From: Microglena sp. YARC
Taxonomy: Eukaryota; Chlorophyta; Chlorophyceae; Chlamydomonadales; Chlamydomonadaceae
Assembly: GCA_022414725.1 (NCBI GenBank)
Contig: CM039467.1
Coordinates: forward strand, 9,472,911 to 9,536,910
Reading direction: 5' to 3'
Length of the DNA: 64,000 bases
Below are positions 22,292-31,573 of this stretch, piece by piece; positions within the stretch are counted from its first letter, which is position 1; every line of letters starts with the position of its first letter. Made by a program: the position numbers and the translations under genes. The notes below the pieces were generated by a model that was not told the origin of the DNA, ran no database searches, and was given only the letters and a program-made list of their open reading frames with translations.

Positions 22292-22400
22292 GGTGACCAG
22301 TCCGAGAGCTCTGTCCTGTTGACATACGTCCAAACGGATGATTTCTGCTACCGGGTGTGGGCGGAAGTCAACAGCAAGACAGTGACCACCTCCTGGGTTT
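22292..22400 (+). CDS. gene A near-complete exon copy: GDQSESSVLLTYVQTDDFCYRVWAEV
   Basis: After TACTACAG the frame reads GDQSESSVLL-TYVQTDDFCY-RVWAEVNSKTVTTSW in phase 0. The related exon at 22549 has DREEDSKTVTTSW where this has the longer YRVWAEVNSKTVTTSW. The two may be alternative or mutually exclusive exons, or this may be a 5'-edge copy. Function unknown. Confidence 0.45.
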
Positions 22401-22548
22401 GGACAAGCACCAACCCACCTACTGCCCCTGTATCTTCCAGTTCTGGCCAATGTTTAGAACATCGTACTCGCCTCATAAATCTCGTTTGGTAAACAGGGTG
22501 ACGTAACGCCTGATAACACACACCTGACAAAGTTGTTTGATACAACAG

Positions 22549-22779
22549 GGTGACCAGTCCGAGGGCTCTGTCCTGTTTACATACGTCCAGACAGATAGCT
22601 TCTGCGATCGGGAAGAGGACAGCAAGACAGTGACCACCTCCTGGTTTGAACAGCACCTGCCACTATACACCAGAATCATGTCAAACCCAAAACGGAGACA
22701 GCAGACACTCAACTGGCGACCCATGTACATTATGGCGGATCTCGCAACAGAGCACGATGCTCCAGGCTTTAATGAAAAG
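22549..22779 (+). CDS. gene A exon: GDQSEGSVLF...HDAPGFNEK
   Basis: The 231-nt (77-codon) exon lies between ACAACAG and AAAAG|GTGAGG, phase 0 at both ends. It reads GDQSEGSVLFTYVQTD, then SKTVTTSWFEQHLPLYTRI, then QTLNWRPMYIMADLATEHDA and PGFNEK. The composition is that of a folded domain (W, Y, C, M present), unlike the Q-rich exons upstream. I do not recognise the domain. The same frame runs on unspliced through the three following repeat copies to 23409. Confidence 0.65.
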
Positions 22780-23100
22780 GTGAGGTGTACATGTATAAGA
22801 CTGCAGACACTCAACTGGCGACCCATGTACATTATGGCGGATCTCGCAACAGAGCACGATGCTCCAGGCTTTAATGAAAAGGTGAGGTGTACATGTATAA
22901 GACTGCAGACACTGAACAGGCTACCTATGTACATTATGGCGGATCTCGCAACAGAGCACGATGCTCCAGGCTTCAATGAAAAGGTGAGGGTTACATGTAT
23001 AAGACTGCAGACACTGAACAGGCTACCTATGTACATTACGGCGGATCTCGCAACAGAGCATGATGCTCCAGGCTTCAATGAAAATTCCCTCCCCCCCCCC
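22780..23100 (+). repeat. 102-bp array copying the donor side of the preceding exon (75 + 27 nt)
   Basis: Three more copies of the exon's last 75 nt start at 22807, 22909 and 23011, exactly 102 bp apart. Each is preceded by ATAAGACTGCAG and the first two end AAAAG|GTGAGG. The spacer is only 27 nt. Both 75 and 27 are multiples of three, so spliced and unspliced forms stay in frame. The last copy has lost its donor (GAAAATTCCC). Confidence 0.92.
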
Positions 23101-23365
23101 CCCCTAAAACGCCATCCTTTCCGCCACTCCAACCCCTGCCCCCCTCCCCCCCCCCTTTTTTCGTCACTCCACCTGTCCCTACCTCCTCCCTACCCCCCAT
23201 TCCCCCATCCTTCTACCCCCTACCGATACCATCCATTCATTCCGCCACTCACTGCACATTTACAAACCAACAACCCCAACAACTCCAACTCGCAACCCAA
23301 AAGACCCTTGTGGTACTATCAATCCATAAAACTCCAACTCCAACCCCAACCCTCCCACCGCCCAG
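23101..23365 (+). other. C/T-rich intron filler
   Basis: Pyrimidine-rich and CAACTCCAAC-rich sequence without coding support. Confidence 0.5.
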
Positions 23366-24510
23366 ATCCTCGTCTCAAATCAAGGCCTTCAGATGGTAGC
23401 TTTGATTGAGGCCATATTTCTTGGTGCACACCAGTTCACACACTCTTTGTCGCCACTCCTCTCCCACCCACCCTACCACCTTCCAACCCAAAACCCCCCT
23501 CCACAACCCACCCCCCTCCCAACCCCCACCCCTACCCTAAGATCCTAGTGCAAATCAAGGCCTAACCCAGATGGCAATCTTTGATATGAGGCAGGATTTC
23601 AACAAGCTGGCAAAAAGAGATACCGTTTTGCCTCACCTATCCAACTGCTTCAATGCCCACGGATCCGTTTTTTTCAAGCCACAATCACACCCTGCCCCGC
23701 AACCCCAACCGCCAACCCCAAGCCCTCCCACACACACCCACCCCTCCCCCACACCCACACCTCCTCCCCCAAACATCCCCCTCTTTCTAACCCAAGCCCT
23801 CCAACCCCCACCCCTCCAACCCCGCCCCCTTCCACCCAGATCCTATTCAAATCAAGGCCTCCAGATGGCAGCCTTTGATATGAGGCCATATTTATTGTTG
23901 TCATACCATTTCAACACACTATTTCCGCACTCCCCCCCCACCCTACCCCTTTCCAAACCCCACCCCACCCCTTCCCCCCCCCCTCCCACCCCCACCCCCC
24001 CACCTCGCAGATCCTAAGTGGCAAATCAAGGCCTTCCCAGATGGCAGCTTTGAACTGAGGCCAGGATTACAACAAGCGCTGGCATGAGATACCCCCGTTT
24101 TGCTCACTATTCCTAGCAGCAATGCCCCCCCACCCCCCCCCAACTCTAACCCCTCTCCCACCCCCCCACCCCACCCCCCAGATCCTAGTGCAAATCAAGG
24201 CTTCCCAGATGCAGCTTTTGATCCTGAGGCCGGAATTCAAACAAGCTGGCATGAGATATCCGTTTTTGCCTCACCTATCCTACAGCCTGCCCCCACCCCA
24301 CCCCAACTCTAACCCCTCCCACCCCCCACGCCCCCACCCCCCAGATCCTAGTGCAAATCAAGCGCCTTCCAGATGGCAGCTTGACCTGAGGCCAGGATTC
24401 AACAAGCCTGGCTATGAGATACGTGTCCGTTTTTGCCTCACCTATCGCTACAGGCCTGCCGCCCCATCCCACCCAACTCTAACCCTCCCCCACACACACA
24501 CACCCCCCAG
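23366..24510 (+). repeat. array copying the acceptor side of the ILVQIKAF exon, ~6 copies
   Basis: Units after CCCCCAG or CCCAG read ATCCTAGTGCAAATCAAGGC then CAGATGGCAGCTTTGATATG, coding ILVQIKAFPDGSFDMRPGFNK, near 23367, 23540, 23842, 24010, 24181 and 24345. C-rich spacers vary in length. Many copies carry single-base indels. Confidence 0.82.
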
Positions 24511-24613
24511 ATCACTAGGTCAAATCAACGGCCTTCTCCAAGATGGCAGGCTTTGACATGAGGCCAGGATTCACAGCAAGCCTGGCATGAATACCGTTTC
24601 GAGATAATGCCAG
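24511..24613 (+). CDS. gene A exon: ILVQIKAFPDGSFDMRPGFNKPGMRYRFEDNA
   Basis: The most downstream acceptor-side copy runs on to ATACCGTTTCGAGATAATGCCAG|GTGGGT, where the donor-side copies begin, so it is the complete exon. Its own frame is disturbed by several one-base insertions relative to its relatives. The consensus reads ILVQIKAFPDGSFDMRPG then FNKPGMRYRFEDNA. Domain not recognised. Confidence 0.5.
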
Positions 24614-25330
24614 GTGGGTCAGTAGGTGGCTGGCCATTTTCTTCTGGGCCGGTCCCTGTCATGTTCTATTATGTTATGGCATGAGATACCGTTTTGAGGA
24701 TACATGCAGGCGGGGGGCTGGTGCTGTTTCTATTTTCCCGGCTATATACAAGGCGGCTTCTAGCCAGCCCTATCATGTTGTTCGTGTCATGTTTATGTTT
24801 GGCATAGGATACCGCTTTGAGGATAATGCAGGTGGCTGGCGGCCATTCTTCTTTTCGGCCAACACGTGGGCCGCTCTGGCCAGCCTGCCTTGCAATATTA
24901 TTGGCCCTTGATATACCAGCTTTGAGGATGATGCAGTGGGGGGGGCTGGTGCTGTTTTCTTTTTTCTGCTACAAAGCACCTTCTAGCAGTCATTTCATGC
25001 TATGTTTGTGGCATGATATCGCTTCGAGGATAATGCAGGTCGGGGGGCTGGTGCTGCTTTCCTTTTCTGCCACAAGCACCTTCTAGCTAGTCATTTCATG
25101 CTATGTTATGGCATGATATACCTTGCTTCGAGGTATAAATACAGGTGGGGGGCCTGGTGCTGCTTTCCTTTCCTGCTACAAGCACCTTCTAGCCAGTCAT
25201 TTACTGTCTAGTCATGTCATGTTTTGTCGCGTCATGTTATGTTAGGCATTATGTACCGTTTTGAGGATGAATGCCCCCGCCCCAGGGTTTGAGGGGGGCC
25301 AGGTGCTGACTTTATTTCCGGCTATCTAGC
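24614..25330 (+). repeat. array copying the donor side of the preceding exon (MRYRFEDNAG), ~6 copies
   Basis: GGCATGAGATACCGTTTTGA then GGATAATGCAGGTGGGGGGC recurs near 24680, 24805, 24903, 25010, 25112 and 25250, followed by CTGGTGCTG and CTTTTCTGC-type intron sequence. The GCAG|GTGGGG or GTCGGGG donor is kept in most copies. Confidence 0.85.
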
Positions 25331-25940
25331 ACGGGTGGCTCCTATCCGGGCGCAACTGCCAAGCTCCTCACCCCAACTCCAGCCCAGCTGCCTCACCCCA
25401 CCCCCCTCCTGTAATACCATCTCTGCTTCTCCCACCCCTCCTGTCCATATCTCATGTCCTCTCTTCCCTGCAGGTGGCATATACGAGTAACAGCGTGGGA
25501 AAAACGCTTTCCATCGCCGAGGGAGCCTCATTAGACAGGCACACTGCAAGCCACCTCACAACCAACGCCAACCCAGCTCCTCTCCCCACTCCCTCTATCA
25601 TACCTCTTCTGTCCTCTCTCCACCCCATCCAGTTATTTAACATGTCCTCTCTCCCTTACCAAGGTGGCATCTACGAGTACAAGCATCGGCAAAACGCTTC
25701 CATCGCCGAGGGAGCCTCGTTAGACAGGCACACTGCCAAGCTCCTCACCCCAACCCAACCAAGCTCTTCTCCCCACCCCCCTCCTGTCCATACCATCTCT
25801 GACCTCTCCCCACTCTCTCCTGTTTATATGTTCCTACTTCCCTCCAGGTGGCATATACGAGTACAGTGTTGAAAAACGCTTCCATAGCAGAGGGAGCCTC
25901 CGTTAGACAGGCGCACCTGCCAAGCCGTGCAGAAGCAGGT
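25331..25940 (+). repeat. ~186-bp array: GGIYEYSVGKNASIAEGASLDRHTAK, three copies
   Basis: Copies begin after CCCTGCAG (25474), TTACCAAG (25664) and CCTCCAG (25847) with GTGGCATATACGAGTA and continue AACGCTTCCATCGCCGAGGG then GCCTC(A/G)TTAGACAGGCACAC. The third is probably the complete exon, reading on into GCCGTGCAGAAGCAGG. Frames differ between copies by single bases. Confidence 0.75.
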
Positions 25941-26360
25941 GGGTTACGCGCTGAGGAGCTGAGAGCAATGCACTACTAAGCTGAGTTTACAAGACCGCCT
26001 CCAGGTTACGGGTGTGCGGGGTGGGGTTGAGGGTGGGTGGGTGGAAGGGTAGGTCTGGGTGGGCTTACATGCTGCGGGGAGGCTGAGGACCGGCAATGCA
26101 CTGCTTGCTGAGTTTACGCCGCTCCAGAGAATGGGTTGTTCAAGGGTGGGTTGGAGGTTGAGTGGAAGGCTGCGTGAGGGTGGGTGGGAGGACGAGGGTG
26201 GGTGGGTGGAGATGGTGGGTGGGGTGGATGAGGGTGGGTGGGTGGTGAGGGTTGGTGGGATGGAAAGTAAATCTAGGTGGGAGGGTAGCTGAGGAGCTGA
26301 GACGCAAAACACTATCTAGCTGAGTTTACACCTCCTCCAGGTATGGGTGTGCAGGGGTGG
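25941..26360 (+). repeat. tandem units with GCTGAGTTTACACC and GGTGGGTGG tracts, three copies
   Basis: Phrases GCTGAGGAGCTGAGAGCAAT, GCACTAC, GCTGAGTTTACA and CCTCCAG followed by GTTACGGGTGTGCGGGG recur near 25950, 26085 and 26290, separated by G-rich GGTGGGTGGG stretches. They are probably another exon edge in gene A, but the coding frame is unclear. Confidence 0.6.
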
Positions 26361-26419
26361 ATGAAAACAAACAAACACACATACACTTCAGAGGGACGAT
26401 AAAGAGGAATACAGATGCA

Positions 26420-27290
26420 TCATTGGGGAGATAATGTCCCCGCCGACCCTTGTCCCACTTGTTCCACCCCCACCTCCCTGTCCCATCCCCACCCCTGCCC
26501 CCCTTGTCCCCCACCCCACCCCTGCCCCAGTCCCCAACGTTCCCCCACCCCAACTCCGCCCCCTGTCCCCACCCAACCCCTGGCCCCCTGTCCCACCTCG
26601 GGGCGCCACCCCTGCCCCCAAGTCCCACCCCACCCCAACCACTGCCCCTGTCCCCCCCAACCCCTGCCCCCTCCCCCCCACCCCCCCACCCTCCCCCTGT
26701 CCCCCACCCCCCCACGCCCTGCCGCCCCCCTGTCCCCACCCCCCCACCCCGCCCCACCGCCCACCCCCTGCCCCTGTCCCCACCCCAATCCCTACCCCAC
26801 CCCCACCCCCTGCCGCCCAACCCCTCGTCCCCAACCCATCCCAACCCCACCCCCTGTCCCCACTCCCGCCCCACGCCCCACCCCTGTCCCGCCCCCACCC
26901 CAATCCTGACCCCACCGATCCCACGCCCCTGACCCCCTGTCCCCACCCCTGTCCTGTCACCACCGCCCTGTCCCCACGCCACCCCACCCTTGCCTGCCCC
27001 CACCTGGATTCCACCAATGCCCTGGACCCACCCCTGCCCACCTGTCCCGCCACCCCGGGCCAAGTCCGAAGCCACCCGCCCACTACCCTGGCCGACTGAC
27101 TCCCTGTCCCTACCCCCTGTCCCATCGGGCGCCACCCCACCGTGGCACCCCTGCCCTGTCCCCACCGCCTGGTCCCCTGTACCCCTCCACCAACCCCTGC
27201 CTCGCCCTGCCCCCACCGCCCAATCCCTGACCCACCGCCCTGCCCCCTGTCCCCACGTAGCCAATCCCTGACTAACTTCAACATCCTCCA
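26420..27290 (+). repeat. C-rich low-complexity tract (CCCCTGTCCCCACC)n
   Basis: About 870 bp of cytosine-rich sequence with CCC triplets every few bases. The opposite strand has high G-quadruplex potential. The long frames on both strands (P-rich or G-rich) are composition artefacts. Confidence 0.85.
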
Positions 27291-27348
27291 CCCGTGTCCC
27301 CCTGTCCCACCTCAGATTTTTCTCCAACCCCTCTTGCTTCCTCTCCAG

Positions 27349-27458
27349 AGGAAGATGAAGACAAGCTTCGGACATATTTTGGGGGTATCGTTGCTGTTGT
27401 TGCCTTAGAAACACGATACTGCCTTGGCATCAGGTTGTTTACCAAATCCGTCGAATAA
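27349..27458 (+). CDS. possible last visible exon of gene A
   Basis: After CTTGCTTCCTCTCCAG, a good acceptor with a pyrimidine tract, one frame reads EEDEDKLRTYFGGIVAVVAL then ETRYCLGIRLFTKSVE and stops at 27456-27458. The GGIVAVVAL stretch is hydrophobic. Phase to the previous exon is not established. It might instead belong to a gene cut by the gap. Confidence 0.4.
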
Positions 27459-27517
27459 CATATGCATTTCCCACCCACCCTATCCCTGGCCCCTGTCGAC
27501 CACCTGTCCCAGCACGC

Positions 27518-28517
27518 NNNNNNNNNNNNNNNNNNNNNNNNNNNNNNNNNNNNNNNNNNNNNNNNNNNNNNNNNNNNNNNNNNNNNNNNNNNNNNNNNNN
27601 NNNNNNNNNNNNNNNNNNNNNNNNNNNNNNNNNNNNNNNNNNNNNNNNNNNNNNNNNNNNNNNNNNNNNNNNNNNNNNNNNNNNNNNNNNNNNNNNNNNN
27701 NNNNNNNNNNNNNNNNNNNNNNNNNNNNNNNNNNNNNNNNNNNNNNNNNNNNNNNNNNNNNNNNNNNNNNNNNNNNNNNNNNNNNNNNNNNNNNNNNNNN
27801 NNNNNNNNNNNNNNNNNNNNNNNNNNNNNNNNNNNNNNNNNNNNNNNNNNNNNNNNNNNNNNNNNNNNNNNNNNNNNNNNNNNNNNNNNNNNNNNNNNNN
27901 NNNNNNNNNNNNNNNNNNNNNNNNNNNNNNNNNNNNNNNNNNNNNNNNNNNNNNNNNNNNNNNNNNNNNNNNNNNNNNNNNNNNNNNNNNNNNNNNNNNN
28001 NNNNNNNNNNNNNNNNNNNNNNNNNNNNNNNNNNNNNNNNNNNNNNNNNNNNNNNNNNNNNNNNNNNNNNNNNNNNNNNNNNNNNNNNNNNNNNNNNNNN
28101 NNNNNNNNNNNNNNNNNNNNNNNNNNNNNNNNNNNNNNNNNNNNNNNNNNNNNNNNNNNNNNNNNNNNNNNNNNNNNNNNNNNNNNNNNNNNNNNNNNNN
28201 NNNNNNNNNNNNNNNNNNNNNNNNNNNNNNNNNNNNNNNNNNNNNNNNNNNNNNNNNNNNNNNNNNNNNNNNNNNNNNNNNNNNNNNNNNNNNNNNNNNN
28301 NNNNNNNNNNNNNNNNNNNNNNNNNNNNNNNNNNNNNNNNNNNNNNNNNNNNNNNNNNNNNNNNNNNNNNNNNNNNNNNNNNNNNNNNNNNNNNNNNNNN
28401 NNNNNNNNNNNNNNNNNNNNNNNNNNNNNNNNNNNNNNNNNNNNNNNNNNNNNNNNNNNNNNNNNNNNNNNNNNNNNNNNNNNNNNNNNNNNNNNNNNNN
28501 NNNNNNNNNNNNNNNNN
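27518..28517. other. assembly gap, exactly 1000 N
   Basis: The run of N is exactly 1000 bases, which is typical of a placeholder of unknown true length. Sequence linkage across it, and the end of gene A, cannot be judged. Confidence 0.99.
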
Positions 28518-28631
28518 TTCATCAATTATGAGTTCCGAAAAAGAAGAAGGATGCGGCACTCCAAAGCGCATTGTTTTTAAGTAGGCGCGCGCCAATTCTC
28601 TTGCGCACCAGATCTTAGCAACAACCGAAAT

Positions 28632-29461
28632 TTAACCGCTCCTCTCAACTTTCTTCAACGGTTGGGGTGCGCCGTTGTGCACTACCGTGCAGTTGGTCTT
28701 TAACCGACCCAATTTTTTGTGACATGTTTCCGACCGATTCTCTTCGAAAATAACGAATTTACCGCCGCTTAACCGGACCTCCAACGTTTGACAAGCTGAT
28801 AGTACCTCTGGTGTACGTATTATGTTTGCCACGCGTCTATATCACAGCGAACAGTCAAACAACCCAATCAGACTGTTTCTAAAAAAACGATAGAGGGCAG
28901 ATGGTGAAGATTCGATCACACGAGCCGTTTAGCTTAAGGTTTTAGCTCGTTTAGCTAGCCACTAACCGGGAAGTTATAGGGCCTGACCCTGAAACTGCCG
29001 CGAAAATCGTCACACGGCATTTCGCGTCCCAGTTGGTCGGCCCGTGGCTGCTGACCTACGTAATAGGAACTGAGAAATTGTCGAAATGTTGGTTAATTAA
29101 CCGGCATCGTATAAAGGGTGTGTCGAAATATTCGTAGAAATTGAGAAGTTTCGTAAAGTACGGTTGGCGGTTCGAAGAATCACAGTAGAAAACGTTGGCG
29201 ATGAGATTGTTGTTGTAGCGTAATATTGCCTGGTCAAAACGGTTGACTCATTAACAATCCGGGATGGCGCTCGAAACACAAATTAGATTGTTCGTTTAAG
29301 AGCCATACTAATTTAGTAGAATGATATTCGACCCACGGAAAGAAATTTTTAATGTATGGTAATGAAATTTCGACAGCGGCGCCTTCGTCAGAGGTAATGT
29401 GTCCGAAGATGATCGCAACATCCAACTCCGCCCGCGACTCGCAGTGCCCAACTACACTCAT
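28632..29461 (-). pseudogene. broken minus-strand coding sequence, unrecognised
   Basis: Three minus-strand stretches read like real protein in successive frames. They are LPYIKNFFPWVEYHSTKLVW (about 29370-29310), then FDQAILRYNNNLIANVFYCD and SSNRQPYFTKLLNFYEYFDT (about 29240-29110), then LEVRLSGGKFVIFEENRSET (about 28780-28720). Aromatic and asparagine-rich composition without repeats argues against chance. Stops and frame changes separate them. The family is not recognised. It could be a decayed gene or part of a mobile element cut by the gap. Confidence 0.35.
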
Positions 29462-31349
29462 TTTGCCAACCTGTCAGTACATCGCTTGTCGTCAGAGGAA
29501 ACCAACCACGTTGCCACAACCACATGTCCAAGCGCAGCTACCCCGCAGCTGCGGCATTATTATTCCCATACCAATTTGCAACCGCTTCGCTTAAGGCATC
29601 AGATGCCGGCCTAGTACAGTCATCATTTCACCATCTCAATTGCTTAGGCTCCTAAGCCATGAATGAGTTCGCGCCAAATATAAAGAGAGCAGCGTAGGTG
29701 AATACAACCCTCCACTCGTCTTTGTCCTCAGGTGCGCTTCAGATTAGTGTTGACCGGAGTCGTGATGATGATGCTGCCTGTTTGACGACCTCATCTTGAT
29801 TGCCCATCAGCCTATTGTGAGCGCGGCTGATCCCATCCGTGCCCTTTGCTCGGTTATACTTAGCAGAGCTGCCCTGATCTAATGGGTATTCATAACACGT
29901 AACCATTCCAGCCTCCAGCAGGCAGCTACGAGGCCATCCGTAGCCTCTTGACTCGATACGCGCTTCGCTAAGCTTTGCCCCCCGAGGTGACTCGTATTCC
30001 AATACTAGTAACCCTGTTAGTTAAAGCCGATCGAACTTCCTTTGCCGTCTGTTGTCGTCGTGGCAGCCACTTTACAGTCGAGCTTTCTTTCTTGCCCTTT
30101 TTAAACCCTAGCTATGTACGCCTCACTGAGTGTAGTCTTACGGCAGTCACATAACCGACTTGCGGCCTCAATTAGATTTTATCTACCACTTATTATGTAA
30201 CACTCACTCGTCTTTTGTCTCTCAGAACCCTCCCCGGGGAATTAAACCCCCTCTGCGTCCGACCCGCTGTCGTCAAGGGAACTCCAGACACCACTTTGGC
30301 CGCTGTCGTCTCTGCCCTACTGCTTCCCGGATCCCACGTCCAAGTAACACTCAACTGCCAACACAACGGTTGAGATAACGCACATGAGCCTCCACAGACG
30401 CCAGCCAGAGGGGGCGCGGTACTTGAGGCCCCAAACCAATATTGGTACCTCCCTGCCAGGGCTACTATTTTTTTTTCTTTCGTTTCATAGAGCCATCACC
30501 ACCCAGCGGGACACACCCTGTGGTGGCAGCAAGTAGACGAGAGACCACGTTCCGTGGAACTGCTTGGGTGTAGAGAACTCCTAAGTAAATCCCACGACTG
30601 ATTGGTAGGAATGCAGAAGTTATAGTTACGGACCTGTGATCCCTCCCCTGTCTCATCTTAAATCCTACCTCAACTGCTGATCCACACAAGATCAAAGTTA
30701 ATCCACTCAAGATTTAGTCTAAACACAACAGCGTTGACGGCAGAACTGCGCCTCAGAATCTTCACCTAAATCGTCCCCAACCTGTTTCAAAAATTGTGTC
30801 CCTAGACTACTCATTAACCACCCTTACCATAAACCTCTGGGCCACTACTATCAAGCCCATTGCGTTCCTGGCCACGGTCTGCCGCAATCCCGTATCTGCT
30901 AAACAAGCACCGGCATTCGAGCCACTGTTTCCGGCCGCTAGTGCCCACTGCTGTTCCAGCACCAGCCTGTCGCTCGTTTCTTGCAGCCTTTACAGCCATC
31001 CAACTATTCTCTGAACAAATCACTGCAAAGCCTGCAGTTCTCTCGCCACGTGAATCAGTAATCCATCAGGAAGCAGACAAACCACATGTCTCGCACCACT
31101 AGAAGCATGACGCCAGGGATTGGCTTACACTATTTGCAAGACATAACCAATTCCTGCCCCCTAACTTAGATCTTGCTAGCCACCAAATTCAAGCACTGCA
31201 TTTAGATGACACCGTACGGTACACAGATACACAACGCACGACTCAAAGGCGTTAAATGAACCCAACCTCCCCACACTTCCATCACATTCTGCAACAACCA
31301 GTACCATCACAACCGTCCACCCCACACCACAAGATCTTTAAGCCCATCT
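29462..31349. other. no gene supported; possible promoter of the following element
   Basis: Mixed-composition sequence. CCAAATATAAAGAGAGCAG near 29675 is a TATA-like element that could belong to the left LTR of the element starting around 31 kb, but no second LTR copy exists in the window to test this. The remaining frames are short. Confidence 0.35.
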
Positions 31350-31570
31350 TGTAACCCTCGTAAACGTCTCCTCCCCCACTGGGGCCTCAGAATCCCAGTC
31401 TGGTGGGGACACCCTCCCTGCCCTGACCTCCTTGTAAACGCTCTCCTCCCCCACTGGGGGCCGCAGACCCCCAGTCTGGTGGGGGACACCTCCCCGCCCT
31501 GACCTTCTTGTAACCCCCCCGTCTCCTCCCCCGTGGGAACACAAATTTCCTGGGGGGGCGGGGGGTAGCA
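31350..31570 (+). repeat. three tandem copies of a ~73-80-bp C/G-rich unit
   Basis: GTAAACGTCTCCTCCCCCAC, TGGGG, CAG(A/C)CCCAGTCTGGTGGGG and ACACC(T/C)CCCTGCCCTGACC repeat near 31362, 31433 and 31509. The unit contains a small palindrome CCCCCAGTCTGGTGGGGG. Confidence 0.75.
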
Positions 31571-31573
31571 CCG

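Noticed and set aside
26326..27414. Overlapping G-rich (minus) and P-rich (plus) frames of up to 362 residues
   Set aside because: The tract is C-rich low complexity, so stops are simply rare in all frames.
27278..28595. Four frames of 370-415 residues, mostly X
   Set aside because: They run through the 1000-N gap and carry no information.
29820..29880. 5S rRNA-like phrase GATCCCATCCG...TTAGCAG
   Set aside because: Only about a dozen bases resemble 5S rRNA, and no second conserved block is at the right distance.
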